Assembly (NCBI GenBank): GCA_944383135.1
Contig: CALWOL010000062.1
Coordinates: 1 to 36,946, forward strand
Direction of reading: 5' to 3'
DNA length: 36,946 bases
Source of the DNA: an uncultured Flavonifractor sp.
GTDB lineage: Bacteria > Bacillota > Clostridia > Oscillospirales > Oscillospiraceae
Shown here: piece by piece, positions 15,472 to 23,403 of the stretch
Layout of the letters: every line of letters begins with the position of its first letter
Position numbering within the stretch: the stretch's first letter is position 1
Translations under genes and position numbers: made by a program
The notes under the pieces: model-generated
The model's database searches: none
Told to the model about the DNA's origin: nothing
What the model saw: only the letters and a program-made list of their open reading frames with translations

Positions 15472-17790
15472 CTATCCCTGTCCATCCAGATAGCTTTGGT
15501 AGGCTTCTTTGGACATCTGATGAAATTTTCGGGCCTCCTCCTCATTCCCCTGGCGGGCCAGCAGCCTGGCCTTTACCTGATAGAGCCAATAGCTGCGGCA
15601 GTTTTCCGCTCCATAATATTCGTATTCATAGGTAAACGCCTGGGAAAGGGCCTGCTCCGCTTCTTTCAAATCCCCCAGCTCCAAATAGGACTCCGCAGCG
15701 CTCAGGTAGGCCGGCACGCAGATGCCAATCTCGTCAATGGCCTCAAACCGCCGGATCGCCTCCTTATACCCCTGCGCCGCCTCCTCCAGCCGTCCCATTT
15801 TCATCAGCACGGCGGCTCTGTTGTAATAGGCCCAGGCAATGAGGGGGCTGTCGTCTGGCAGGATCTCCCGGCGGAGCCGGAGGGCCTGCTGAAAGTAATG
15901 GCCGGACTCCTCCAGCCGGTTTTCGTAGTACCTGGCCCACCCCATCATGGAGTAGCTCTGGGAGAGCTGCCGGTCCCGTTCCGGAGACTGGGGAACCGTC
16001 TGGATGAGCTCCAGGGACCGGGCCGCCTCCTGAGAGAGCAGCTCATACTGCTCCAGGCACCGCCTCTGGTTGGCAATGTAATAGTGGTACCAGCTTTCCC
16101 GGAGGGGGTCCGGGTGGAGGGCAATGAGCCGCTCCATCACCCCAATGCTCTTGTCCCGCATGAAGTATTCCGCGTAGGCCTCTGCCAGCCGCTCCATAAG
16201 GGGAACCTGGAAGGGGAGCGGCGGGTCGCACCATTTGAGATAATAGGTCTCCCCCAGGGAGAGAAGCACCTGCTTCTCCTGGTATTTGCAGTGGGTGAAC
16301 CGGCTCAGCCGCTGGGTGAGGTTGTCCAGATAGACCTGACAATCCCGGGCAAAGCCGGGAAATTTCCCCGCTATGGTATCCACCAGCAGAGGGTGGAGGG
16401 AGATCATGTCGGAAATGCAGTTGTATTGAATGAAGCTGCCGTCTATGAGCTCATCCAGAAGCATATGCCCGGTCAGTTCAAAAAACAGCTCGGTCTCCAC
16501 CCCCTCCACGGGAAGGAGCGCCATGTTTTTCAGAATGGAGATCTTCTCCGGAGGCAGTCGGCTCAAGTCAAAAATTTGCCCCATGACCTCCAACACATGC
16601 TCCATCACCATCTGGGGCCGGCGCTGGACCGTCCCGGCGGAGCCATGCAGATAGTCCAGCATGGCGGAGGGGGAGAGCCGGGAGGCCTGCATCTGCCTGG
16701 CCAGCAGCTGGATGCCATAGGTGTGAAAGCCCATGCGCCGGAACACCTCCATGAGGGCAGGCTCCTCCTCCGGTCCCAGAGGTCTTTTGTAGAACTTTTT
16801 GAACAGGGCCAGCTGGTCCTCCCACCGGTCCAGGGAATGAATTGCCAGCTCCTGATATCCCTCCTTCTCTCGGCTGATGCGGGAGGTGAGGATCATGGAA
16901 TACCTCCCCTCCAGCAGCTGGGGCAGGCGGGAATCCTGGGCGTCCAGGTTATCCACCACCAGCAAAGTATCCCGGCCGCAGTGCTCCTTGAGGTAATTCA
17001 GCTTTTTTTCATAATAGGCTTCTCTGGCCTGGGGGGTGGTGAGATTCTGCTTTTCGTTCTCCAGCCCGTGGATCAGGAGAAACTGGTCCGTGATCAGCAT
17101 CTCCTGCAGGTCGGCGTTGTAGGTCATCCACACCATGGTGGTATATGCGCCCTGAAACCTGCGCAGATACTGCCGGGCCAGCTCGCTTTTCCCCATCCCG
17201 CCCGTTCCAAACAGGAAGAGCTTGTTGTTTTCTCCCTGGAGCAGCCGGTGCATCTCCGCCAGCTCCTCTTCCCGGCCCACAAAGTTGGTGTTGTGGACCA
17301 GCGCGGTGCTGCGGATACCGGCGGCACCCGGCGCGGGACCGGCGGCCTGTCCCCGGGACGAGCCGCCCTCCTCCTGACCCTGGAGGCAGTAGGTGATACG
17401 GGAAACCAGATCGGAAATCCGGGCCTCCTCCGGGGGTTCGGAGCCATCCAGGCTGTGGATACGCCCCAGGTAGTACCGCACATCGTCGGGCAGATTTTCC
17501 TTGTCGGTGCGGAAGGGTACAAGGCGGATCCCCGTCTTCTGATGGAAGAGATTGAAGGCGCAGTCAATCTCATTGAGCACGTGTTCCGAGTGGGTAGCGT
17601 ACCGATTCATAATGAGCAGGAAAATCCTGCACTCCTCAATGGCTCGCACAATGTCCCCGGCATATTTGGAATCCACATCCCGGGGCGCGTACCAGCACTT
17701 GATGCCGCAGCTCTCCAGTGCCTGAACAATGTGCTCCACAAGCTGGGCCGAGGAGTCGTGGTGATAGCTGATAAAAACCTGATGTTCCAC
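15472..17790 (-). CDS. TIR / NB-ARC-type NTPase / TPR protein (STAND, NLR-like)
   Basis: 772 residues. The start is GTG 17790, set by GGGAGGT 6 bases upstream and by the TIR fold beginning at once (VFISYHHD); the frame stays open to 18297 but that part is low-quality sequence. Residues 1-135: TIR domain, with Glu74 in SEHVLNEIDCAF at the position of the NADase glutamate and CWYAPRDV in the BB-loop region. Residues about 165-420: STAND NTPase with FVGREEEL, Walker A GTGGMGKS (195-202), Walker B LLVVDNLD (276-283), sensor-like MILTSR, and ISLHPLLVDTI resembling the winged-helix MHD region. Residues about 500-760: TPR-like helical repeats (SYSMMGWARYYENRLEES, AYYNRAAVLMKMGRLEEAA). TPR sensors with TIR effectors are known in anti-phage NLR-like proteins. 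It stands alone with its own promoter. Confidence 0.85.
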   Translation of the reverse strand: MEHQVFISYHHDSSAQLVEHIVQALESCGIKCWYAPRDVDSKYAGDIVRAIEECRIFLLIMNRYATHSEHVLNEIDCAFNLFHQKTGIRLVPFRTDKENLPDDVRYYLGRIHSLDGSEPPEEARISDLVSRITYCLQGQEEGGSSRGQAAGPAPGAAGIRSTALVHNTNFVGREEELAEMHRLLQGENNKLFLFGTGGMGKSELARQYLRRFQGAYTTMVWMTYNADLQEMLITDQFLLIHGLENEKQNLTTPQAREAYYEKKLNYLKEHCGRDTLLVVDNLDAQDSRLPQLLEGRYSMILTSRISREKEGYQELAIHSLDRWEDQLALFKKFYKRPLGPEEEPALMEVFRRMGFHTYGIQLLARQMQASRLSPSAMLDYLHGSAGTVQRRPQMVMEHVLEVMGQIFDLSRLPPEKISILKNMALLPVEGVETELFFELTGHMLLDELIDGSFIQYNCISDMISLHPLLVDTIAGKFPGFARDCQVYLDNLTQRLSRFTHCKYQEKQVLLSLGETYYLKWCDPPLPFQVPLMERLAEAYAEYFMRDKSIGVMERLIALHPDPLRESWYHYYIANQRRCLEQYELLSQEAARSLELIQTVPQSPERDRQLSQSYSMMGWARYYENRLEESGHYFQQALRLRREILPDDSPLIAWAYYNRAAVLMKMGRLEEAAQGYKEAIRRFEAIDEIGICVPAYLSAAESYLELGDLKEAEQALSQAFTYEYEYYGAENCRSYWLYQVKARLLARQGNEEEARKFHQMSKEAYQSYLDGQG

Positions 17791-17863
17791 GGAGCACCTC
17801 CCAAAATTTGGAATCCAGTCCGGGGAAAACCCGCTCTCACAGGGCTGGGTCCCGCTTTTCTTC

Positions 17864-17869
17864 ATTGTA
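17864..17869 (-). promoter_or_regulatory. Extended -10 promoter of the TIR-STAND gene
   Basis: On the minus strand TACAAT is preceded by TGG, an extended -10 motif, about 75 bases upstream of the GTG start. The -35 region at 17 bases spacing (TTCCCT) is weak, as is common with extended -10 promoters. Confidence 0.45.
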
Positions 17870-17893
17870 CCAAAATTCAGTCCGAAAGGGAAG

Positions 17894-17931
17894 CACGCCG
17901 GAGGGGACTGCCCCCTCCGGCGCGTTTTTCT
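17894..17931. terminator. Hairpin with T run between LysR and TIR-STAND genes
   Basis: CGCCGGAGGGG (17896-17906) pairs with CCCCTCCGGCG (17912-17922) around a short loop. The T run (TTTTTCTC) is on the plus strand, but the gene that needs a terminator, the LysR gene, is on the minus strand, where the hairpin is followed only by GCTTCCCTTT. It is a plausible but imperfect terminator. Confidence 0.5.
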
Positions 17932-18002
17932 CTCCGCACTGTATGGCTTGGAGGGCCTGGTTTGTGTTCCCCGAGGCGGGGAATTCCGCGCCAGTCCCCC
18001 GC

Positions 18003-18892
18003 TCATGGCATGGCAAAGTCCGCCACCGCTTCTTTTATGCCTTTCAGGAAGGCCTTTCGAAGGGGATGACCGGCCTGCGTTTTGTAATACACGCCGTAGG
18101 AGATGGGTTCCGCGTCCACAACAGGCAAATAGAGAAGCGACTGACTGCGGCTCTGAAACAGGCCGGGCAGGACGGCAATCCCATATCCCGCCCGGGCCAG
18201 GGTGACCGCCATTTCCGCGGCGCCGCAAAAATACACATCCATCGGGGAACGGTCCCCCAGAAGATGATGCAGCAGCTTCCTGTATTCTTCGGGACATTTT
18301 TGCGGCTCGAGCACAATGAGGGGCTCCTGCTTCAGATCTCCAAGGCTCAGCTCGCTTTTTTGCGCCAGGGAGGAATCCGGCGCTCCCAATCCCACCAGGG
18401 GGATTTTGATTAACTCCTGATAATGAATCGTCTTTTTCAGTCCGCCTTCCCGGAAGGCAATTACCACATCCACCGTTTCTTCGGACAGCCGCTGATATAA
18501 ATGCTGGAAGGGAATGACGCGGAAAACCGGGTAGAGGCTGGGGAAGCGCAGCTTCATCTGCCGCAGTGTCCGCGCAAGGTACAGAATGTCATTGTTGCTG
18601 TGGCATCCAATCACAAAGGGCTCCCTCGTGTCCGCCACGGAACACTCCGCCCGCCTTTTTGCCCGCTCAAAAATCTCAAGCATTGCTTTCGCGTCCCCAA
18701 GGAACAGCAGTCCCTCCTGGGTAAGCTCCACGGTCCGGGTGGTTCTGCGGAACAGCTGCAGCTTCAGTTCTGACTCCAACGCGTGAATTTGCTGCGTCAC
18801 CGCCGGTTGGGTCACGTGCAGCATTTCGGCGGCCCGGGCAAAGCTCAGCGTTTCCGCCACCGTCAAAAGCAGGCTATCTGCATGGTATTCAT
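18003..18892 (-). pseudogene. LysR-family regulator with a one-base frameshift near the N-terminus
   Basis: From ATG 18892 (site GGAGAGG) the peptide MNTMQIACF is the normal start of a LysR protein. It then runs into TGA because a run of four T at 18865-18868 (A on the plus strand) is one base short. With one more base it continues LTVAETLSFARAAEMLHVTQPA, the classic LysR helix-turn-helix, and stays open to the natural end at 18003. The effector domain is complete (VIGCHSNND, VDVVIAFREG, GYGIAVLPGL). Translation from an internal TTG at 18866 would lose the first helix. Either this is a true frameshift or a base was missed in sequencing. The gene stands back to back with the ABC exporter remnant. 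Confidence 0.75.
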
Positions 18893-18910
18893 GGCGCGTT
18901 TCCTCTCCAA

Positions 18911-19691
18911 TTGATAAATATTTCTTATTTTGGATATGGCCGGCAATTCCTTACCCACGGCGGCATTATGAGCGTCTATACCAATGATACGGATACGCTG
19001 CGGCAGTTTATCGCGCAAAGCCTGCCCATGATGGTTTCTTCTCTGGTCACCATTGTCTTTGCCTTCTGCTTCATGCTCCGGTTCAGTCTAATCCTCACAG
19101 GCATCGTTGTGGTCTTGTCCGCTGTGATGGTGCTGGTAGCAAAATGGATGGTATGGTACAGCGGCAAGTATTTTGCCAGGCAGCAGGACTCCACCGGCAC
19201 GGTGAACGGCTACATTGAGGAGATGTTCGGTGGGCTGAAGGTGGTCAAAGGAGGCGGCCAAAGCGCGCCTGAGAGAGCTCAATGAGGAGCTCTCTCAGGC
19301 AAAGCTGCCCGGAGCCGACTTCTTCATCACGCGCCTCCCCAATGGATATCAAACCATGATCAACGGGGATAACAACAACCTCTCCCAGGGACAATGCCAG
19401 CTGATATCCATTGCCAGAGCCGCCGTCGCTGGCCCGCCGGTCATGATTATGGATGAGGCGGCCTCCTCCATTGATACCCGGACCGAGGCCATTGTACAGC
19501 AGGGGATGGATGCCCTGATGGCAGGCCGGACGGTGTTTGTCATTGCCCATCGTCTCTCCACCGCGCGAAATTCCAACGAAATTATAGTGCTGGAGCAGGG
19601 GCGGATTATCGAGCCCGGCAGCCACGAGCAGCTCATCGCGGAGAAGGGTCAGTATTACCCACTCTATACAGGGGCGTTTGAACTGGAATAG
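18911..19691 (+). pseudogene. Remnant of a heterodimeric-type ABC exporter (multidrug family)
   Basis: Two pieces in different frames. The first (about 18960-19250) is the middle of the transmembrane domain: GGIMSVYTNDTDTLRQFIAQ, SGKYFARQQ and GYIEEMFGGLKVVK. The normal following VFCHE is missing (about 13 bases lost), after which EAAKARLRELNEELSQ appears in another frame. That runs directly into the nucleotide-binding domain at AKLPGADFFITRLPNGY, so the rest of the membrane domain and Walker A are deleted. The end is normal: NNNLSQGQCQLISIARA (signature), VMIMDEAASSIDTRTE (Walker B) and VIAHRLST (H loop). The first helices are also missing. At least three losses make it non-functional. A 14-bp perfect inverted repeat (19267-19280, 19287-19300) lies at the main deletion junction. 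Confidence 0.85.
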
Positions 19692-19714
19692 GCTTCTGTC
19701 GGGAAGGCACAGCT

Positions 19715-19748
19715 GAGGCCCCGAAGCAAACGCTTCGGGGCCCTCTTT
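19715..19748 (+). terminator. Intrinsic terminator between ABC remnant and lysA
   Basis: GAGGCCCCGAAG pairs with CTTCGGGGCCCTC around CAAACG, followed by CTTTAC. The genes converge here. The stem could stop transcripts from either side but the short T run is on the plus strand only. Confidence 0.65.
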
Positions 19749-21015
19749 ACTGCCGCGTTTCAAATATCATGGTGGCAAAGTAATCCTCCGGGGTCTCCGC
19801 CCGGCGGATGAGCCTGGCGGTGCCGTCGCTTTGGAGGAGCACCTCCGCCGAGCGCAGGCGTCCGTTGTAGTTGTAGCCCATGGAGAAGCCGTGGGCCCCG
19901 GTGTCGTGGATCACCAGCAGATCCCCCAGCTCCACCTCCGGCAGCATCCGGTCAACGGCAAACTTGTCGTTGTTCTCGCACAGGCTGCCGGTCACGTCAT
20001 ACCTGTGGTCCCGGGGGGCATCCTCCTTCCCCATGACGGTGATGTGGTGATAGGCCCCGTACATGGCCGGGCGCATCAGATTGGCGGCGCAGGCGTCCAC
20101 CCCCACATACTCCTTGTAGGTGTGCTTGAAGTGGAGGACCTTGGTCACCAGGCAGCCGTTGGGGGCCAGCAGGAAGCGGCCCAGCTCGGTGTAAATGGCC
20201 ACATCCCCCATGCCGGCGGGCACCAGGATGTCCTCAAACTGCCGCCGCACCCCCTCCCCAATCACCGCGATGTCGTTGGCACGCTGGTCCGGCTTGTAGG
20301 GGATGCCCACCCCGCCGGAGAGGTTGATGAAGCAGATGTCGCACCCGGTCTCCCGCTCCAGCTCCACCGCCAGGCGGAACAGGATGCCCGCCAGGGTGGG
20401 ATAATAGTCGTTGGAGAGGGTGTTGGAGGCCAAAAAGGCATGCAGGCCGAAGCGCCTGGCCCCCAGCTCCTTCAGCTTCCGGAATCCGGCAAAGAGCTGG
20501 TCCCGGGTAAAACCGTACTTGGAGTCGCCGGGATTGTCCATCACCTGAAATCCCTCCGCCGACGCCCCCAGGGTAAACAGTCCGCCGGGATTGAAGCGGC
20601 AGGAAATGGTCTCGGGGATGCCGCCGATGGTATCCTTCAGGAAGTCAATGTGGGTGAAGTCGTCCAGGTTGATGACCGCCCCCAGCTGATGAGCCAGCTG
20701 AAACTCCTCCGCCGGGGTGTCGTTGGAGGAGAACATGATTTCTTCCCCGGCAAAGCCGCACCGGTGGGCCAGCATCAGCTCGGTGAGGGAGGAGCAGTCC
20801 GTCCCGCAGCCCTCCTCCCGCAGGATCTTCAAAATGGTGGGGTTGGGGGTGGCCTTTACCGCGAAATACTCCTTGAAGCCGGGATTCCAGGCAAAGGCGG
20901 CCTTCAGCCGCCGGGCGGTCTCCCGGATGCCGTGCTCATCATACAGGTGGAAGGGGGTGGGAAACTGCCGGACGATCTCCTCCAGCTGTTCCTTTGTCAC
21001 AAAGGCTCGTTTCAT
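19747..21015 (-). CDS. lysA: Diaminopimelate decarboxylase
   Basis: 422 residues from ATG 21015, with AGAAGG upstream. This PLP enzyme makes L-lysine from meso-diaminopimelate. Motifs: EYFAVKATPNP with the PLP-binding lysine (about residue 55), CGTDCSSLTELMLA, FLASNTLSNDYY, NLSGGVGIPY (phosphate loop), ELGRFLLAPNG, and TGSLCENNDKFAVDR, with the substrate-binding Cys-Glu pair. The late MGYNYNGRLRSAEVLL is also typical. The length is normal. It is transcribed alone from a near-consensus promoter; the 5' leader is only about 20-25 bases, so there is no room for a lysine riboswitch. Confidence 0.93.
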   Translation of the reverse strand: MKRAFVTKEQLEEIVRQFPTPFHLYDEHGIRETARRLKAAFAWNPGFKEYFAVKATPNPTILKILREEGCGTDCSSLTELMLAHRCGFAGEEIMFSSNDTPAEEFQLAHQLGAVINLDDFTHIDFLKDTIGGIPETISCRFNPGGLFTLGASAEGFQVMDNPGDSKYGFTRDQLFAGFRKLKELGARRFGLHAFLASNTLSNDYYPTLAGILFRLAVELERETGCDICFINLSGGVGIPYKPDQRANDIAVIGEGVRRQFEDILVPAGMGDVAIYTELGRFLLAPNGCLVTKVLHFKHTYKEYVGVDACAANLMRPAMYGAYHHITVMGKEDAPRDHRYDVTGSLCENNDKFAVDRMLPEVELGDLLVIHDTGAHGFSMGYNYNGRLRSAEVLLQSDGTARLIRRAETPEDYFATMIFETRQ

Positions 21016-21043
21016 GGAGTCACCTTCTTTTCTTTTGCGTTTT

Positions 21044-21072
21044 ACTATAATAAAGTTCTCCCCATTTGTCAA
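21044..21072 (-). promoter_or_regulatory. Promoter of lysA
   Basis: On the minus strand TTGACA (21067-21072), 17 bases, then TATAGT (21044-21049). The -35 is consensus and the -10 has 5 of 6. Transcription would begin about 22 bases before the start codon. Confidence 0.85.
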
Positions 21073-21155
21073 TGCGCAGAACGGAGGGCCGGGGAGATTT
21101 TTCCCCTTCTTCTCTGACTGATATTCCCAAAACCGCAGAATTTCAAACCTGCCCC

Positions 21156-21184
21156 TTGCCAAGACCGCGGATATCTGGTATAAT
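21156..21184 (+). promoter_or_regulatory. Promoter of the uraA leader transcript
   Basis: TTGCCA (21156-21161), 17 bases, TATAAT (21179-21184), with TGG just before the -10 (extended -10). It is very strong. The start of transcription would be near 21191, giving a leader of about 145 bases before uraA. Confidence 0.85.
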
Positions 21185-21220
21185 GCTTTGAATTTGAAAG
21201 CAGACAGGAGGGGCATCGCC

Positions 21221-21289
21221 ATGGCGCAGATGGATACAGCTACGTTCCGGCCCCTTATTTTTTTCAGAAGGCAATTGTTTTTTCTTTGA
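21221..21289 (+). CDS. Leader peptide of uraA (22 residues)
   Basis: An ATG at 21221, 9 bases after AGGAGG (about 21206-21211), opens a 22-codon frame ending with TGA at 21287-21289. The peptide begins MAQMDTATFRP and ends in a phenylalanine/leucine-rich stretch encoded by U-rich codons. The T-rich tract 21258-21264 lies inside it, and its last seven codons form the 5' arm of the following terminator hairpin. A ribosome near the stop codon would therefore cover the arm and prevent the hairpin. This is the arrangement of the E. coli pyrBI leader. A ribosome site and tight overlap support a real leader gene; there is no family to compare with. Confidence 0.62.
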   Translation: MAQMDTATFRPLIFFRRQLFFL

Positions 21290-21308
21290 AAAAGCAATTG
21301 CTTTTTTT
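21271..21308 (+). terminator. Attenuator hairpin in the uraA leader
   Basis: GCAATTGTTTTTTC (21271-21284) pairs with GAAAAAGCAATTGC (21288-21301) with one G-U wobble and a tiny loop, followed by seven T (21302-21308). It is an intrinsic terminator placed between the promoter and uraA with no stable gene in front, so it must be regulatory. The overlapping leader frame suggests how. Confidence 0.8.
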
Positions 21309-21337
21309 CTGTCTGCGGAAAAGAGAGGAGAGCATCT

Positions 21338-22720
21338 ATGAACGAAAACAAAACCCCGGGCGCGGAGCCCATCCGGGACGCCCGGGTGCTGGGCATCCCC
21401 AAGATGCTGATTCTGGGCCTTCAGCACATGTTTGCCATGTTCGGCGCCACCGTGCTGGTGCCCATCCTGGTCCAGGGCTACGGTCTGCCCCTGTCCATTC
21501 AGACCACCCTGTTCTTCGCTGGTATCGGCACCCTGTTCTTCCATGTGTGCGCCAAGATGCAGGTGCCCGCCTTCCTGGGCTCCTCCTTCGCCTATCTGGG
21601 CGGCTTTGCCGCTGTGGCCGCCCTGGACGCGGGCAAGTACGCAGGTATGGACCCCGCTGTCAAACTCCAGTACGCCTGCGGCGGCATTGTGGTGGCCGGT
21701 CTGCTGTACGTCATCCTGGCCGCCGTCATCAAGCTGGTGGGCGTGAAGAAGGTCATGCGCTTCCTGCCCCCGGTGGTCACCGGCCCCATCATCATCCTCA
21801 TCGGCCTGAATCTGGCCCCCTCCGCAGTCACCAACGCCGCCACCTGCTGGTGGCTGGCCATTGTGGCCATGGCCATCATCGTGGCGGCCAACATCTGGGG
21901 CAAGGGTATGGTGAAGATTATCCCCATCCTGCTGGGCGTGGTGGGCTCCTACGTGGTGGCCCTCATCGCCAACGCCATGGGCGCCACCGCCCTGGACAGC
22001 GCCGGCAATGTGATTCCCCTCATCGACTTCTCCGGCGTGGTTTCCTCCGCCCCGGTGGGCATCCAGCCCTTCTTCCTGGCCAAATTTGACCTGACCTCCA
22101 TCTTTGTCATGGCTCCCATCGCCATCGCCGCTATGATGGAGCACATCGGCGACATGTCCGCCATCTCCGCCACCGTGGGCCGCAACTTCATTGAGAATCC
22201 CGGCCTTCACCGCACCCTCATCGGCGACGGCATCGCCACCTCCCTGGCCGGCCTGTTCGGCGGCCCCGCCAACACCACCTACGGCGAGAATACCGGCGTG
22301 CTGGTGCTTTCCCGGGTGTATGACCCCAAGGTGGTCCGCCTGGCCGCCCTCTACGCCGTCATCCTGTCCTTCTCCCCCGCCTTCGCCGCCATCGTCAACT
22401 CCATCCCCACCGCCATCATCGGCGGCGTCTCCTTCATCCTCTATGGTATGATCTCCGCCATTGGCGTGCGCAACGTGGTGGAGAACCGGGTGGACTTCAC
22501 CAACTCCCGCAACCTCATCATCGCCGCCATCATCCTGGTGTGCGGCCTGGGCTTCTCCGGGGGTATTACCTTTACCATCGGGGAAATCCACGTCACTCTC
22601 ACCAACCTGGCCATCGCCGCCATCGCCGGAATTGTCCTCAACGCCATTCTCCCCGGCAAGGACTATGAGTTCGGCGCCGACGTCACCGAGGGCCGCTCCG
22701 GCGATTTTGGCCGGTATTGA
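21338..22720 (+). CDS. uraA: Uracil/xanthine permease family (NCS2), uracil permease
   Basis: 460 residues from ATG 21338, with AGAGGAGAG upstream. It is a 14-helix NCS2 transporter importing uracil with protons. Conserved parts: GLQHMFAMFGATVLVP at the N-terminus, GSSFAYLGG, and the substrate-binding regions MMEHIGDMSAISATVGRN (glutamate of helix 8) and GPANTTYGENTGVL (helix 10). Length and order are normal. The closeness to uracil permeases and a leader that looks pyrimidine-sensitive both favour uracil over purines as substrate. It is transcribed from the strong promoter at 21156 through the attenuator. Confidence 0.9.
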   Translation: MNENKTPGAEPIRDARVLGIPKMLILGLQHMFAMFGATVLVPILVQGYGLPLSIQTTLFFAGIGTLFFHVCAKMQVPAFLGSSFAYLGGFAAVAALDAGKYAGMDPAVKLQYACGGIVVAGLLYVILAAVIKLVGVKKVMRFLPPVVTGPIIILIGLNLAPSAVTNAATCWWLAIVAMAIIVAANIWGKGMVKIIPILLGVVGSYVVALIANAMGATALDSAGNVIPLIDFSGVVSSAPVGIQPFFLAKFDLTSIFVMAPIAIAAMMEHIGDMSAISATVGRNFIENPGLHRTLIGDGIATSLAGLFGGPANTTYGENTGVLVLSRVYDPKVVRLAALYAVILSFSPAFAAIVNSIPTAIIGGVSFILYGMISAIGVRNVVENRVDFTNSRNLIIAAIILVCGLGFSGGITFTIGEIHVTLTNLAIAAIAGIVLNAILPGKDYEFGADVTEGRSGDFGRY

Positions 22721-22819
22721 GCCCCATGTAACCTCTTGTTGCGGAAGTGACAGCCTTTTGCGGTGGCGTTATCCCCGGACTTCTGGTACGATAGAGCCAG
22801 ACAATCAGGAGGTGCGCCT

Positions 22820-23363
22820 ATGAAGCTGCCCGAGAAGATCGTGACCCTGCGGAAAGGGCGGGGCCTGTCCCAGGAGGCCCTGGCGGAACAGCTGGGGGTG
22901 TCCCGGCAGGCAATTTCCCGCTGGGAGGGGGGGCTCCGCCCAGCCCGACGCGGGCAACCTGTTCCAGCTCAGCCGTCTGTTCCAGGTGTCCGCTGACTAC
23001 CTGCTGGACGACACCCTGGACGAGCCTCCCCGGCCCGCCGCTTCTCCGGCGGCAGATCCTCTGAAAAAGCGCCGGCTGGCCGGAATCCTGCTGGCCGCCG
23101 CCGGGCTGCTGGGCAATCTGGTCATCTATATCCTGTCCCGGGCCGTAGCTGTTATGGTGCCCACCATCACCTATGAACAGGGTATCACATGGTACAATTG
23201 GGACAGCAACCATACCGGCCACAGCTGGAGGTATTTTATCCAGTCCTATGATTTGGAAGCCCTCACCGCCCTGTTCTTTCTCCTGCTGGCGGGAGGCGTA
23301 ATCCTCTTTCTGGCCTCCTGGCCCCCGGTCCGGGCAAAGGCCTCCCACTTTTTCAGCCGATAA
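22820..23363 (+). pseudogene. Membrane-anchored XRE-family regulator, frameshifted at a G tract
   Basis: From ATG 22820 (site AGGAGGTG) the protein begins as a Cro/CI-type helix-turn-helix: [31 protein letters not shown]. At 22927-22933 there are seven G, and the frame goes wrong. With six G it would read [30 protein letters not shown], which is the expected family continuation. The remaining frame to 23363 has a linker and two hydrophobic segments (ILLAAAGLLGNLVIYIL and LTALFFLLLAGGVILFLA), so the intact protein would be a membrane-tethered regulator of about 180 residues. The cause may be a real mutation, slippage at the G run, or a sequencing error. The stop follows soon after the shift. 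Confidence 0.75.
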
Positions 23364-23369
23364 GCAAAC

Positions 23370-23401
23370 CTGCCGCGGCTTAGGCCGCGGCAGTCTTTTT
23401 C
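23370..23401 (+). terminator. Intrinsic terminator after the XRE gene
   Basis: CTGCCGCGGC and GCCGCGGCAG pair around TTAG, followed by TCTTTTT. It begins six bases after the stop codon. Confidence 0.88.
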
Positions 23402-23403
23402 TC

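Noticed and set aside
15400..18069. An 889-codon open frame on the plus strand
   Set aside because: It mirrors the TIR-STAND gene, which has clear domains, motifs and a ribosome site on the minus strand.
17791..18297. Upstream extension of the TIR-STAND protein by 169 residues
   Set aside because: The added part is arginine/proline-rich with no domain, crosses a hairpin and a promoter, and the GTG at 17790 has a proper ribosome site right before the TIR fold.
21016..21043. Lysine riboswitch before lysA
   Set aside because: The distance from promoter to start codon is far too short for the aptamer.
22900..22990. Programmed ribosomal frameshift in the XRE gene
   Set aside because: I see no clear slippery heptamer with a downstream pseudoknot. 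A plain G-run length change explains the shift.
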